Source: Poecilobothrus nobilitatus
Lineage: Eukaryota > Arthropoda > Insecta > Diptera > Dolichopodidae
DNA: 64,000 nt
Direction of reading: 5' to 3'
NCBI GenBank assembly: GCA_947095535.1
Contig: OX352773.1
Coordinates: forward strand, 126,868,830 to 126,932,829
Part shown: piece after piece, positions 9,075 through 21,046 of the stretch
Layout of the letters: each line of letters begins with the position of its first letter
Numbering within the stretch: position 1 is the first letter of the stretch
Position numbers and translations under genes: made by a program
The notes under the pieces: model-generated
Databases searched by the model: none
What the model was told of the DNA's origin: nothing
The model's input: only the letters and a program-made list of their open reading frames with translations

Positions 9075-10538
9075 ATTAGAGATAGCACTGAAAATTTAAA
9101 ACTGCTTGATGAAACAAGCAATAAACATTTAGCAATTAACCAATAAAATTGTAATAAAAATAAAATTAATAAATAAAAAAAATTTAATAAAAAAAACAAA
9201 ATTCTGTATTTTACTTGTTTACACTTTTTTTTTTTGCTTTTAAATTTTTCTTTTTTTACAGCTATTTAGATTATATATTTTAATTATAAATAATAGATGT
9301 TTAAAAAAAATGTTTAATAAAGAGAAAGTAATTACTTATATTTAATAAAAAACGTTTGCATTTTATTTACATTTTTTTTTCTCAGGCTTTTCAGTTTAAG
9401 CTCTGTGAGAGGTATTTGACTATTTTAGAGAGTCATATAAAAAAAAAATTGGAATAGATGATTCAATATAAGTAGGTAGGCAATGTACTATTATATTTCG
9501 TATCACCTAATAGAACGAAAAAAAGTAAAACGAGAAATTTATTTTTAAAATGAAAATTAGAAAAAATAAGCAAACTCAACTTAATACATAACGAAAACGT
9601 AATTTGTCTACCATCTGTATGACATAATTACAAATTTCAATTTAAATCTTCTGATTATATAGTTTCTATTTTAGAATTTTCTACATAGAAATTAATACCC
9701 TTTTAAATTTCCTTTTTGTTTTGACCTTCTAATTTCATAACATACAAGCCATCCTATACCAGGTATTCAGAAATTTAAGAATGCAATATATTTTTAATAA
9801 ATTTATCTTGATAATTCAATTTATTCTTTTACCTTTTTTTTCTATCTTTTAAATAATATACAAATATTGTAAACAACACCAGATTTAATCAAACGAAAAA
9901 AAGAAAAAGGTACATGTGGACGCTAATTTCTATTTTGAATTTCTTTTTAACCTTTTTATATGCAACATATATATTATGTAGATATATATTCTACGTTCTT
10001 ACTATACCATACTATACCAATCTATTTGCATTCAACATTTCTTGCCTCCTTCTTTTTCTAGCTTTTTAAAATACTACATAGTATTACATTGTAGTATTAC
10101 ATAGTACTACATCTAAACCAGATATTCTGCTAAAAAAAAAAAAAACGAAGATGCTAATTGTTATTTTGTATTTCTTCCTATAGTAAAACTAGTTAACCAA
10201 CACAAAAAAAAACACGCATTCCTTAAAGATACACTTTAAAACTAGTTGACCAACATTAAATAACACGTGCTTTAATATTTACATATAATAGTTTTGCTAA
10301 CTATTTTCATGTTGCCCTATTATAATATACAATCAAAGAGCTCTAAAAGACTTGTTTTACCCCAACTTCTAACAGAATCCAGGTCACAACACTTCCGGTT
10401 TCTCTAAAACTTAAGGTCATTCAAATATAGGTTAATTTGCGTGGGCGTGCGATGTGGTTTATTAAAAACTAGGTCGTGCGATATGGGCTTATTTTTTCCC
10501 ATGCCAAAGTGCCCCTATACATAATGTAAGGTAATCAG
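9075..10538. other. AT-rich intergenic stretch with faint internal repeats
   Basis: No supported gene. Two weakly similar blocks (about 9882 and 10118: CCAGAT...CTAATT.TATTTTG.ATTTCTT) and two copies of AAAACTAGTT.ACCAACA (10186, 10237) are visible. The block 10060-10110 contains interlaced TAGTATTACAT/ATGTAATACTA motifs. Confidence 0.45.
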
Positions 10539-10965
10539 TTTTACTCGTAAACGTTCTGATTTAGTGTACGATTACAAAATTGATAATATAATACTTGAAA
10601 GGGTGTTTAGTATTACTGATCTCGAAATTTTTCTTGATAGTAAACTTAACTTTAATCTGCACTATGACACCTTAATTTAAAGAGCAAATAAAATGTTAGT
10701 TTTTATTCAGAAGAGCTAAAGAATTTAGTGACTTAAAATCAGACTTTTTAAATCTTCTTAGCTATACAACTAGACTTAAATTCTTAAACATGCTCCCCTC
10801 TTCCTCACATAGACAAATATTTTCATCATGTTTTACTTTTGAGATTTTCAATAATAATATTGTTATCCAATCTCTTAATTATTATAAATTTAGACTTAAT
10901 GATAGAGTTAAACAAACAAGATACACGAAATTTATAATGGAATATAAACACAGTACAGAATATGA
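10539..10965 (+). pseudogene. LINE-H: RT C-terminal remnant, upstream part
   Basis: Frame FTRKRSDLVYDYKIDN followed by VFSITDLEIFLDSKLNFN is the connection after the reverse transcriptase domain of Jockey/CR1-like LINEs, where a DLGVxLDxxLxF block is standard. An in-frame stop and a frameshift follow; a frame at 10790-10975 (LPSSSHRQIFSSCFTFEIFN) continues the C-terminus. The element is 5'-truncated near 10530 and interrupted by repeat A1. Confidence 0.6.
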
Positions 10966-12256
10966 AACAAGGTAGAATGTAAACCAACGGTTTTTAAAAG
11001 CGCACATTTCCAAACTCAATACAAACTGTTTAGAATTGTGACTTGCACAAAAATTTGAATATTTCATGTAATAAGAAAAAACGTGAAAATAGGACATTTT
11101 TGAAATTTTGAGGGGCCGTAAGTCCGGAACCCTATATAACTAAGAAAAGCCGTTAACACGCGTAAAAATATATTATTGAACCTTTAATTTTCATGCCTCG
11201 CCGAAGAAAAATTTTTACAGGTGCCTAAGTTACAGGTGTCTAAAAATTGCAAATTTTCAGTTTTTGAGGCGTAATAACTCTTAAAGAGGGGGTGCTACCA
11301 AATAATTTTTTGAGGAAACTTATACTAATTCTAAAAGTTCTTTCTTCTCTCAAAATTTCAGGTTTGTACCTAAAGACGTGCCGGAGTTATGAAAAAATAA
11401 ATTTCATGCAAAATATGGTTTTTACATAACGGTAAATTTAAATAGTAAATTACAAAATATTGCATAATTTTGATATTGTTTTATATAGATAATAAAATTT
11501 TCGATCTTCTGGCGGTTTTAGATTGCAAAACTATTACGCAGGGCCTGAGATATATACATCTGAAAATAGAACTTTTTCGCAATTTTGAAGAGCTGCAACT
11601 TTGGAACCTTTTACAACTAAAACAAACCTTTAACACACATTAAAATATATTACTGTAGCTTTAAATTTTATATCTTACATAAGTAAAATGTGTACAGGTT
11701 CCTAAGTTACAGGTGTTTAAAAATAGCAAATTTTCAATTTTTGAGCCCTAATATCTCATAAACAGGGCGGGGTCCAAAAAAATTTTCTGAGCAAACTTAT
11801 ACTAATTCTAAAAGTTCTTTCTTGCCTCAAAAAAGCCTCTATCTAGAAGCGTGCCGGAGTTATGAAAGTAGAAAAATCATGCAAAATTTGGTTTTCACAT
11901 AACGGTAAATTTAAATACTAAATTTAAAAAAATTGTATAATTTTGATATTAATTTACAAAGATAAAAGAAATACCTGTCGAATGACGTTTTCAGATTGAA
12001 AAAATCTTAAGCAGAACATAAGTTATATGTATTTAAAAATAGGGCTTTTTCAAAGTTTGAGAGGGTGTAGCTCCGTAATGGAAGGGGCTACATGAAAAAG
12101 TTGTTCCACAAAATTATTTTTTTTATGAGACCTACCCATGGTTAACATTTTTTTTCTCTATCTTTAACGGTGTAGAAGTTTTGTAAACAGACGGACGGAC
12201 AGAATGAAACTAATAAGCACATTTTTTGAAAATGTTTTTGGAAATGTGCTAAAAAA
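10966..12256 (+). mobile_element. repeat A1 (GGAC-tailed non-autonomous element, two-plus monomers)
   Basis: It starts at ACAAGGTAGAATGTAAACC and is homologous to A2 at 36608. Inside is a tandem of about 475 bp: GGGGCCGTAAGTCCGGAA (11112), GAAGAGCTGCAACTTTGGAA (11587) and a third start at about 12060. Near the 3' end is GACGGACGGAC (12190-12200), then a hairpin AGCACATTT/AAATGTGCT (12216-12224 and 12242-12250). No coding capacity. It lies inside LINE-H, whose C-terminal frame resumes downstream. Confidence 0.75.
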
Positions 12257-12404
12257 TGAACCGATAAACAGATGTTGTATTACATTCAATAAAATCAGTG
12301 ATCTCTATTCTTCAACCATTTCCAGAAATAACTTCAAAAACACTTTACATCAACACTTTTTCAAATTTACTAACCTCAGACAATTAATTCTAACCAATTC
12401 ATAA
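12257..12404 (+). pseudogene. LINE-H: ORF2 C-terminal end after A1
   Basis: The frame NEPINRCCITFNKISDLY then SRNNFKNTL resembles the extreme C-terminus of Jockey/CR1-like ORF2 proteins. It resumes directly after repeat A1 on the same strand as the upstream remnant, so A1 is read as an insertion. Confidence 0.5.
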
Positions 12405-13797
12405 ATTTACTTTTCATAAATTTATTCAAATGTGATATTATAATTGTTTGTATTAATTTTCACAAAAAAGTTATTGTAATTCAATTACATAATAATATTC
12501 ATACATAATTCTACATTAAGTAAAGTTTATTTTGATTATGTCATCAAATATACATATTACATACATACATATCATTAAGAAATTATAAAATTTACTTATG
12601 AATTTAAGTTTTAAGTAGGTAATCAAATTTTATATTGCATAACTTTTGTTTTTTAAGTCTTAAATATTAAGTCTTGAATTCTTATTCGAACATTCACCGA
12701 GTGCAGACGTGTTTAAAGAGAAAATTTTAAAATTTTAAATTTTTTAACCAAAAAAGAAAAGATACATATATAAAATAAAAATAAAATCTTATAAAATTAA
12801 ATTAATGACAATTAATAAGTCATTGGAAATGTGAACTAATACCAAATAACAATAAATTAAAGACAATATAAAAAAACTCAAAATAAAGTAATAGTACCTA
12901 ACTGATGAATAATTAATACGAATTTATAATATACTATCAATACCAACTAATTTAAAATCAAAATAAAAAAAAGGAAACAATTACTTAAACGCTTTTAAAC
13001 CTAAGTTAATCCTAATAAAAAGTAATTTATAAAAATATAAATACTTAACTAACAACTAATACTAATTTAAATTAAACAATATTAAAACTTTACTATACAA
13101 ATATAAGTTAACAATAAATAAAACAACAATAAATTAAGAACAATACAAAATAAAATATAAAATAAAATAAAAATACTTAGCTAAATAACTAATACAAAAT
13201 TATAATTTTCAATCAATACCAATTAATCTAAACTCAAAAATAATAAAACGCTTATAAAGCTAATTTAATACTTATAAAATAATATATAAAAAATATATAC
13301 TTAATTAACTAAACAACTAATACTAATTTATAATAAACAATATTAAATTTTCTATTACAAATACCAGTCAGCATAAAATCAGTATTTAATACATCTAATT
13401 AAATAATTACATGTTAAGCTAATACCAAACAATATATCACGTAAATAAAATATAAACGCAAATCAATTAAACGCAAAATAAAATATACTCATACTAATAG
13501 AATTTTGAAATAATCTTAATACTTAATAATTAATTAATCACAACTAACACAAAATATTATTTAAAAAAAATAATACTTAATACTAAAAATAATAGAATGA
13601 GAAACCGCAAGTAAGGTGACCAGCTTCACATCAGCTAAAAAAGAATTATTAATCCCATCTAAAAGCAAAATAATATTATAAATATAAAAAATTTTTTCTT
13701 TTTTTTATTTCATTATTTTTATTTCATATTTTAAATTCTTATAAAAATTGAGACTTACAACTAAAAAATTACTATTATTAAATAAAAATAAAATAAA
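12405..13797. repeat. AT-rich stretch with degenerate roughly 260-275 bp direct repeats
   Basis: No gene. Similar blocks recur: CAATACCAACTAAT at 12938 and CAATACCAATTAAT at 13214 (276 apart); AACAACTAATACTAATTTA at 13051 and 13312 (261 apart). They suggest an old, decayed tandem array. The 13600-13680 part is slightly less AT-rich, with no assignment. Confidence 0.4.
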
Positions 13798-15169
13798 CGA
13801 GGAAGAGTGCAGTAGTGTAGACTGTGTCAGCTCTGGGATACCCGTACGAACGTAATATATTCTGTTTCTATAAAACTTGATCATCTTTTAAAAACATTCA
13901 GATGTTTTAGTACCGAACTACAGAGATATATTTATATAAATTCTGGAGTTGTATGACAGCTACCCGAATCTATTGCGCCTAGTTTCATTAAGTTCCAAGA
14001 AATGCAAGAAGCTTGAACCGGCTGATTTTCACCAATCAAATTTTACAAAAGTTTTTGGCATGCAACTCGACACTTTTTCAACATTCTTATATCAAATTTC
14101 AAGGGTAGAACATCCTTATATCAAATTTCAAGTGTATATATTTATTAATTTCGAAGATATGCTTGTTTGGTCTTAGGAGTTGTGTGCCAGATACCCGAAC
14201 AACCATTCTAATTCATCTTAAATTTTGGCCAAATCAGGGATTCAGGAAACAACACCCTTGTACCAAATTTGAAGTTTCTGTCTTTATTAATTTCGAAGAT
14301 ATGCTTGTTCGGTTTTGGGAGTTGTATGGGAGGTACCCGAACGACCACTCCAATTCATCTCAAATTTTAGGCAAATCAGGGATTTAGGAAGCAGCACCCT
14401 CGTATCAAATTTGAAGTTCCTATCTTTATTAATTTCAAAGATATGCATGTTCGGTTTTGGGAGTTGTATGAGAGGTACCCGAACAGCTCCTCCAATTCAT
14501 CTCAAATTTTGGACAAATCAGGGATTCAGGAAACAACACCCTAGTACCAAATTTTAAGTTTCTGTCTTTATTAATTTCGAAGATATGCTTGTTCGATTTT
14601 GGGAGTTGTATGGGAGGTACCCGAACGACCACTCCAATTCCTCTCAAATTTTAGACAAATCAGGGATTTATGAAACAGCACCTTCGTGTCAAATTTGAAG
14701 TTCCTACCTTTATTAATTTCGAAGATATGCATGTTCGGTTTTGGGAGTTGTATGGGAGGTACCCGAACAACCACTCCACTTCATCTCAAATTTTGGCGAT
14801 ATCAGGGATTCAGAAAAACACACCATCGTACAAAATTTTAAGTTTCTATCTTTATTAATTTCGAAAATATGCGTATTAGGTTTTGGAAGTTGTATGGGAG
14901 GTACTCGAACGCATGGTCCGATTTCGCCCATTTACAATCCCCGCCTTACCTTAGTCATTGTTAACCTACAGTATAAATTTCATCAAGATAGCATCATTAT
15001 TTTTTGAGTTATCGTGCGGACGGACGGACGGACGGACATCGCTAAATCTACTCCGGCGGTGATCCTGATTCAGAATATATATACATGTCTATACCTAACT
15101 CGCTTCCTTTTGGTGGTTACAAACACCATACCAAAGTTAATATACCCTATACTTAATGTGTAGGGTATA
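13798..15169 (+). mobile_element. element S: R-type left end, T-type right end, 142-bp array inside
   Basis: The left end CGAGGAAG...GATACCCGTACGA (inverted motif 13838-13849) matches the left end of R1 and R2. The right end has (GGAC)n at 15017-15038, then GATCCTGATTCAGAATATAT, CTCGCTTCCTTTTGGTGGTT and TAGGGTATAA, and matches T1-T3. AT-rich ATAAA flanks both sides. Between them lies a tandem array with a 142-bp period. No coding capacity. Confidence 0.75.
14105..14940 (+). repeat. 142-bp tandem repeat array (about six monomers)
   Basis: The landmark GGTTTTGGGAGTTGTATGGG recurs with its first G at 14169, 14311, 14453, 14595, 14737 and 14879, exactly 142 bases apart each time. Each monomer includes TTTCGAAGATATGC, GAGGTACCCGAAC, CAATTCATCTCAAATTTT and AAATCAGGGATT. 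Apparent ORFs in it are chance reading of the repeat. Confidence 0.92.
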
Positions 15170-15239
15170 AAAACAAGGCAGTGCATAAATCAAAGTTTTT
15201 AAAGAGTTGCATTTTTAAGTAGAAATGATAAAATGTGGG

Positions 15240-15640
15240 TTTACTCTTAATTCTTGCAGGAAAAGCGAGTTAATATAAATAAGAAAAGAATGATGCAAGA
15301 ACAGACTCTTGGGGTACTCCACAATTTGAAGCAACCTCACTACTCAATACATTTTTAATTTTCACCCTCTGCTTTCTACCCCAGAGCAAGGAGCCGAACC
15401 AATCGTGAACAAAACCTTTTATACCTAATATATATAATTTATTTAGTAAAATTTTATGATCAACAAAATCAAATGCTTTACTAATGTCTACAAATAAAGC
15501 TGAGCAGGATTTACCTGCATTTAAAGCACCATATATCTCCACACAGAATTTGAGCAGAGCGCCTTCGGTATACTTATTTTGCAAAAACCCAAATTGACAT
15601 CTACTAACATAGTGTGGATTATTTAGGTACCCTAACAATT
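15240..15640 (-). pseudogene. LINE-G: reverse transcriptase fragment
   Basis: The frame at 15638-15270 has CQFGFLQNKYTEGAL, ALFVDISKAFDFVDHKILL (motif A with catalytic Asp) and NCGVPQESVLA (motif B). A frameshift near 15275 separates it from the LIYIN motif just downstream. This is RT of a Jockey/CR1-type LINE. The YADD motif is not found, so the 3' end is lost at about 15200 next to element S. Confidence 0.8.
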
Positions 15641-16461
15641 TTTATTTTATAGACTTCTCAAAAATTTTTGAAAATGTAGAAAGGAGGGAGATAGGTCTAT
15701 AATTGTTCACTGACAGTGAATCATTTTTTTAAATAAAGGTAGAACACAGCAACTTTGAGATTTTTAGGAAAAATACCAGAATAAATACTTGAAGTAAATA
15801 AATAGACAAGAATATCCAATATATAAAACGAAATATTTTTTATAATCCTACTACTTATACCATCAAGACCACAAGAATCCGAATATTTCATATTAGTATT
15901 TCAACGCCAGTGATGGGTTCAAAGAAGAAACTTCTGTTTTGGACCGTTTCTTCAATCAAGTTTCAATTGGGTGAAGGAATAATAACATATTTCTCATTTA
16001 ATATTTTCGCTACATTAACAAAGTATTCATTGAAGTAATTTCTAATTACAACATCTTCATTAACAATATTATCATTAATTTTAAGAATAGTGTCATTATT
16101 CTGAGGTTTTCTATTTAATAAAGAATTAACTATTTTCCATTCTTTCTTAGTGTTACCTTTGCCGTTTCAAATTTAAGAACATAATAATTTTCCTTACAAA
16201 TTTTTATATCATTATTACCTTACATATATTTTTGTAGTGGTTCACCAATCTAAAATTATTAATATTATTTTTTTTTTAAGATTTTAGATAATTTTTCACG
16301 CTTTTTAATTTTAGTTAATATGCTAACATTCCTCCAAGGTTTCAACTTGTATGGTTATAAGCAGTTTTAGCAGAGACTGTGCACATATCAATATAATTTG
16401 ATAATATATCAGTAAAGATATAAAATGCTTTAGACACATCCATTGTATAATAAACTTCATT
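15641..16461 (-). pseudogene. LINE-G: degraded endonuclease-RT linker and RT fingers
   Basis: Translations in mixed frames give LINE-like pieces (e.g. near 15870-15910, a SSGLDGI-like block before motif A), but stops and shifts are frequent. It is assigned by position between the endonuclease and RT of the same minus-strand element. Confidence 0.5.
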
Positions 16462-17301
16462 CTACAGCTCATTTTTTAAAAACGAATTTAACATATTGAA
16501 ATTTATACGTTTAATATCTGAATTTACTTTTTCTTTAGGTACATTATTAGCAAATGAATTAGAAATGTATATATTTACTAAAGAATGATCAGATATATGA
16601 GTCTCACTAACAAAAATTTCAGTAAGCACATTTAAATTTTTCTTTGATCTCCAAAAAACATGATCTAAACACATCGAGCTTGATGGTGCAATACGTGTTG
16701 GATCATTTTGTACCGACTCAAAACCTCTAGATGACATAAAAAATAAGTAATCATCTATTTCATTAGAAGATGTTAGTATATCTATATTCATATCCCCTAC
16801 AACAATACAATTCTTATAATTAATATTTTTAAATAAATTATCAAAATCATTTAGAAATGAAGCAATGTTATTTTTGTGAAATCTATATACGCAAATAAAA
16901 CAATGGATATCATTATTTATTTCGCAAACCACCTTAATAAAATCCGCACTAATACAACTATAGTTATCCACTTTACAATTTAAATTGTTATGAATGAACA
17001 AACCAACGCCACCAGAAGAATAAGAATTATTAAAACAAGCCAAAAATTTATAGTTAGGAATATTGTAATTCGTTATCTTATCTTCAAAAATCCATATCTC
17101 ACTTAAAAAAATAATAATTGGAAAATGTTTAAGTGCCAAAAGATTAAACAAAAAAGAATCAAAATTTTTTCTCATACTTCTAATATTCTGTTGCACTATA
17201 AAAAATTTAGAATTATTTACATTAATATCAAAACTGCAATTATTATTACTGTTAGAAGGCGAAGGAGAAGACATATTAAAAAAAAAATACAAGCAAAACA
17301 A
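16462..17301 (-). pseudogene. LINE-G: AP-like endonuclease domain of ORF2
   Basis: A 279-codon open frame. Motifs: QQNIRSMRKNFDSF at the start, LSEIWIFED (catalytic Glu), CIVVGDMNIDIL (GDFN-type Asp/Asn), CLDHVF, and ISDHSLVNIYI (terminal SDH). These define the exonuclease/endonuclease/phosphatase fold that nicks target DNA for retrotransposition. The frame is long and motif-complete, but the RT downstream is broken, so the whole ORF2 is not functional. The N-terminal MSSPSPSNSNNN region is probably near the true ORF2 start. Confidence 0.85.
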
Positions 17302-17572
17302 TTTTAATTTTTACTCAATTTTTATTAAGTCTTTTGAATTTACAAGTTTAATTACTTTATCACCTTCTTTTTTTTTTAAATAAATTACAATCTCTTACCT
17401 ATAAAAATTTGTATTTTTTTTTTCCTTTTTAACCTTAACGCCTTGTTGAATAGTTGCCACATGGTATACGTGAGAGAATCATTTATGTAGATATTTGTAT
17501 TTTTTATAGCTGTATCTAAATATTTTTGCATTTAACTTTTTTATTTAACTTTTTTTCTTCATAATTTTTTTT

Positions 17573-17842
17573 TGATAGCTAAAGAAGAGAACTTCACATA
17601 TACAATACTAGCGATTGCATTGCTTTGAAAGTTGAGAGAGTTCGCATCTCTTAATAATGCCGTACTTGCCTCTCTTTTGTTACTCTGAGAGTTTTTTGTA
17701 CGTTTTACAAAACAGTAATCCAGATCATTTACATTTACGTTAATGTTTAGAGAAAATTTAATTTAATGTAAGTCTATTCTCTTTAACATTTGTATTGTCA
17801 ACTTCAGGAATACCAATTATATCAATGCAGTTTTCCATCTCT
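17573..17842 (-). pseudogene. LINE-G: ORF1 C-terminal (RRM-like) remnant
   Basis: On the minus strand, CIDIIGIPEVDNTNVKEN followed by a frameshift and NDLDYCFVKR, then REASTALLRD. The IxGIPE...EN pattern is typical of the RRM-like nucleic-acid-binding domain of LINE ORF1 proteins. It sits directly upstream of the endonuclease on the same strand. The PHD part is missing; LINE-A begins about 150 bases away in the opposite direction. Confidence 0.55.
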
Positions 17843-17997
17843 TTCTGTTCCTAATTCTAATAACGTAATGGAACATATAAGGTACTTTATTAATAATAAA
17901 ATAACGTATTTTAACATAACGTATTTTATTAATAATAAAATATAAATAAAATAAATTAAAAGAATAATAAATATACATAATAAAATTAAAACTTAAC

Positions 17998-18318
17998 ATG
18001 GCTAAACAATGCAATACATGCAGAAACAAATTCTACGGCAAAACAAAGGGCATCGAATGCAGCGGTTTATGTCGGCCATTTTTCCACACAAAATGTGCTT
18101 CGATAGCTGAAGAAGGTTTCAAGGCGGTCGAAGTTGGTTCGGCCTCTTGGAAGTGCACTAATGGCCCGTCAAACTCTAACGAGTCTTTCATCGTTGTTGG
18201 TGATAGTAGTGATGGTGAAATCACTGGAGACCGAGTTGAAACTATTGGAAGCCAAGGTAGTGCACCTTATGGAAGCCAAGCTAGGTCAACTTATGAAATT
18301 ATCACATTCGGCCGGTGA
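17998..18318 (+). pseudogene. LINE-A: ORF1 N-terminal PHD finger
   Basis: A 106-codon frame starting MAKQCNTCRNKFYG. The Cys/His order C-x2-C ... ECSGLCRPFFHTKC ... SWKC is a PHD-type zinc finger, as found in ORF1 of a group of insect Jockey/CR1-like LINEs and here also in LINE-B and LINE-E. The final Cys pair is incomplete (SWKCTNGP where LINE-E has WKCYEC). The frame stops at 18318 by a shift. ORF1 protein would coat the element RNA. Confidence 0.75.
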
Positions 18319-18456
18319 TGTTAGCTCAATGGAGACACTGGCGAATAGTATAAAGCAATGATCTCGGTTGTCAATGGAGTACATCAAACTTTGCGCTTTC
18401 TCAGTGACTAATTTGATAATCTTCAGCAGAATGCGCAAATTTCCAAAGACAACGAG

Positions 18457-19075
18457 TTGTTGAAAACAAAAATAAATGACGAAATAAAAACTAAAACAAT
18501 TGAGAACAAAATTAATAGAATTGAACTTCAATATTATATAGAACAACAAAAACTTAATAATAGTAATAATAGTATAATAGTAATAATAGTAAAACTTAAT
18601 AATAAACTTATAATAGTAGCGGGGCTTCCTAGTAAACTTCAGAATCCAGTGGAAGCTATTTTAAAAATAAGCAAACACATCCATGCTGAGATCATCAAGG
18701 ATAATATCCCGATGGTTCAAGAGGTTTTACCTACAATAAATAATAATACTAAAAACATCAAGCAAAATAAAAATTTTAAATTACCTTTATACCTAGTCAA
18801 ATTTAATACTTATACAGCAAAACTAGCATTGATGAATAAGAAACGGGTTACGCCGCATATTTACAATAATGAGCTCGGGCTGTCAGAGAATGAGAATAAT
18901 ACAAATGACTGTCAGAGAATAATACAAATGAAATATTTTTTCGAAAGCATCTCACCCGTCTTCAATCAAGACTCTACCATAATGCACAGCAAATCAAATC
19001 ATCGCATAACTTTAAGTACCTATGGATTAAAGAAAACACTATTTTTCTAAGGAAAGCTGAAAAATCCAAAGTTTT
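18457..19075 (+). pseudogene. LINE-A: ORF1 coiled-coil and RRM-like part
   Basis: The open frame carries a polar coiled-coil-like start (TIENKINRIELQYYIEQQKL), then LIIVAGLPSKLQNPVEAIL, the counterpart of IVLSGLPSNIENPVDTV in LINE-E ORF1. The rest (YLVKFNTYTAKLALMNKKR) matches the domain after it. An AAT/AAC microsatellite-like insertion (about 18555-18610) encodes Asn/Ile runs. It is a continuation of the PHD frame after at least one frameshift. Confidence 0.7.
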
Positions 19076-19616
19076 TAGAATTGAAAATGATAACGATATT
19101 GTTTATATTTATAATATTATTAATAACCAACATTAGTTTACTAACGAGCTAAAATTTTCAATTTTTGGGTAGTAACAATAATAAGTACAATAGCAATTAC
19201 AATAACAACAATAATTTAGTTTTATTATATAGTTTTAATACTAACCTCATAATCACATATCAATCTTTTCAATTTAATATTTTTATTATAGTTACAATTG
19301 TTTTTTCAACAATTACATCACTAATTATTTTTTTTTTTAAAACTTTATCAAACTTTATATACTAATAAATATAATACTAACCAAAATTAACCAAATATTA
19401 TACTATATATACTCTTTTTAGTAAACACTTTACTTATAACAATCTTATTCTAAACTTAAAAATACTACAAAATACAATTTTTTATTACATACTTAAAATT
19501 ATTTACTTACAGCTTGCACTGAAATTGAAACATAGTGCAATATATTCCTTTACAATTTTTTACTTTGATTTAAATTTGTTTAGTTTATTTCATTTTTTTT
19601 AATTCACTACAAATAC

Positions 19617-20455
19617 TTGTACTTTATAAATTTATCAATAATGCACTTTCTTTCACATATGTTTACATTTTTTTTTACACATGTTCCACATACTTGTTCC
19701 ACACTTTTAAATATAAATGAAATTACTAAGACTTTTAATAACTCGCTAATTTTGGGCGATTTTAATATTAATTTATTAGAGAAACAACCTAAACGTGAAA
19801 AATTATATCAATAGCTTCCTTTGTAATGGATTTACTATCTGCAACAATATTTCAGAAAAAATTGCTACTAGAAAAGGTGTAACTAGTAATACGGTAATTG
19901 ATCATTTCATAACTGACCTCTGTGAATACGAATATTTTTTCCATATTCTAGATAATAATCTATCAGATCATCAATTACTGCTAATAAGTTTCAACAAAAA
20001 ACCTACTCAAAATCCTCAAAACAATTTGAAAACAATTTTAAACTACGATAGAATAGCTAATCATTTAATTTGGTCAAGGCTCGATTCCTATACTAATTTT
20101 GACGAAATAATTGCAGATTTCAGCACCATAATACTCGATAACACACAGAGGATCTTTTTGCGTAAGAAAAATAAGTCTTGTTGGATGACTGAAAGCATCT
20201 TAAATAAAATCAAAATTCGAGATACTTATTTCAAATACAAAAAGAAATATCCGGACGATATACACACATCGGAATTATATAACAAATTTAAAAACGAAGT
20301 AAAAATACTTAATTACGCACGCGAAATAGAAATATTATTCTGACGAAATTGCTCGAAATCCAAGTAATGTAAACTCCTATGGAAACTGTATAAAAAACAA
20401 TCTTCAATAAAGACGTAAATTCTAAATCCAAAATAAAAACTATCTCGCATAATTA
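19617..20455 (+). pseudogene. LINE-A: endonuclease domain and start of linker
   Basis: Two frames: 19617-19814 contains LILGDFNINLLEK (GDFN motif), and 19795-20343 contains TVIDHFITDL, LSDHQLLLIS (SDH catalytic end) and the post-endonuclease segment KKNKSCWMTESILNKIKIRD. The N-terminal endonuclease part (E-x-W motif) is eroded. The frame ends at 20343 and runs on degraded to 20455, where the Ty3/Gypsy element starts. It resumes at 29303. Confidence 0.8.
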
Positions 20456-21027
20456 TGTAATATGCCACTCCAATATACTAAAACCATAACAATAAACATT
20501 GGATTAATTTTGTATTTCTTTTTACTTTCAATTTCTTTTCTTTTTAACTATAAATAAATTAGGTTAAAGCATGAATAATGTAACATATGGTTTACATATG
20601 TTTAAAATTAAATATCATATTGCAATATTGAACCAAAATAAACTAACTATAAATAATAAAGGTTACTTCAAAATATATAAACAAAGAAACTAGAATTAAG
20701 TTATCTAGAATATAACTAGAATATTGCAATATTGAACTAAAATATTTTGTAAATGCATACTGGTTTGCATTGCCAGCATGATACTTGACATATTTATCTA
20801 TTTTTATAATAATCATTGTTTTAGTCTATTTTGTAATAAATATTGTTTTAGAATGTAAGAAAATAAATTGTATAAAAGACTTTCTTTTACAAAAGGAAGG
20901 AAAATTACTATTTCAAATTTTACACTGCAAGGATGTAAAACAAATAAAGTAATATTAAAATAAAACAACTTCTGTTTACCATTGAATATCGACGGTATAA
21001 ATTAACCATTTTTCTAAAAATATTACA
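20456..21027 (+). repeat. 5' LTR
   Basis: A 572-bp LTR with TGTAATAT/ATATTACA inverted ends. A TATA-like TATAAAAG lies at 20871-20878, followed by AATAAA-type signals near 20965. It differs from the 3' LTR by several substitutions and an indel of about 17 bases near 20705-20735, so the insertion is not recent. Confidence 0.92.
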
Positions 21028-21046
21028 TTGGTGTCAGGTGTGGGGT
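21028..21046 (+). other. candidate primer-binding site
   Basis: TTGGTGTCAGGTGTGGGG begins immediately after the 5' LTR. It has the TGG start expected for pairing with a tRNA CCA end. Its TGGTGTCAG start resembles tRNA-Leu-type primer sites (inference). Confidence 0.5.

Noticed and set aside
12204..12404. 66-aa ORF as an independent small gene
   Set aside because: The first part is the end of repeat A1; the remainder is the LINE-H C-terminus.
14163..14931. Overlapping ORFs on both strands between 14.1 and 15.0 kb
   Set aside because: All arise from the 142-bp tandem monomer, which happens to lack stops in several frames; they repeat with the monomer.
14105..14940. CRISPR-like array of regularly spaced repeats
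   Set aside because: The whole 142-bp unit is repeated with no unique spacers, and the DNA is eukaryotic; it is a satellite-like array.
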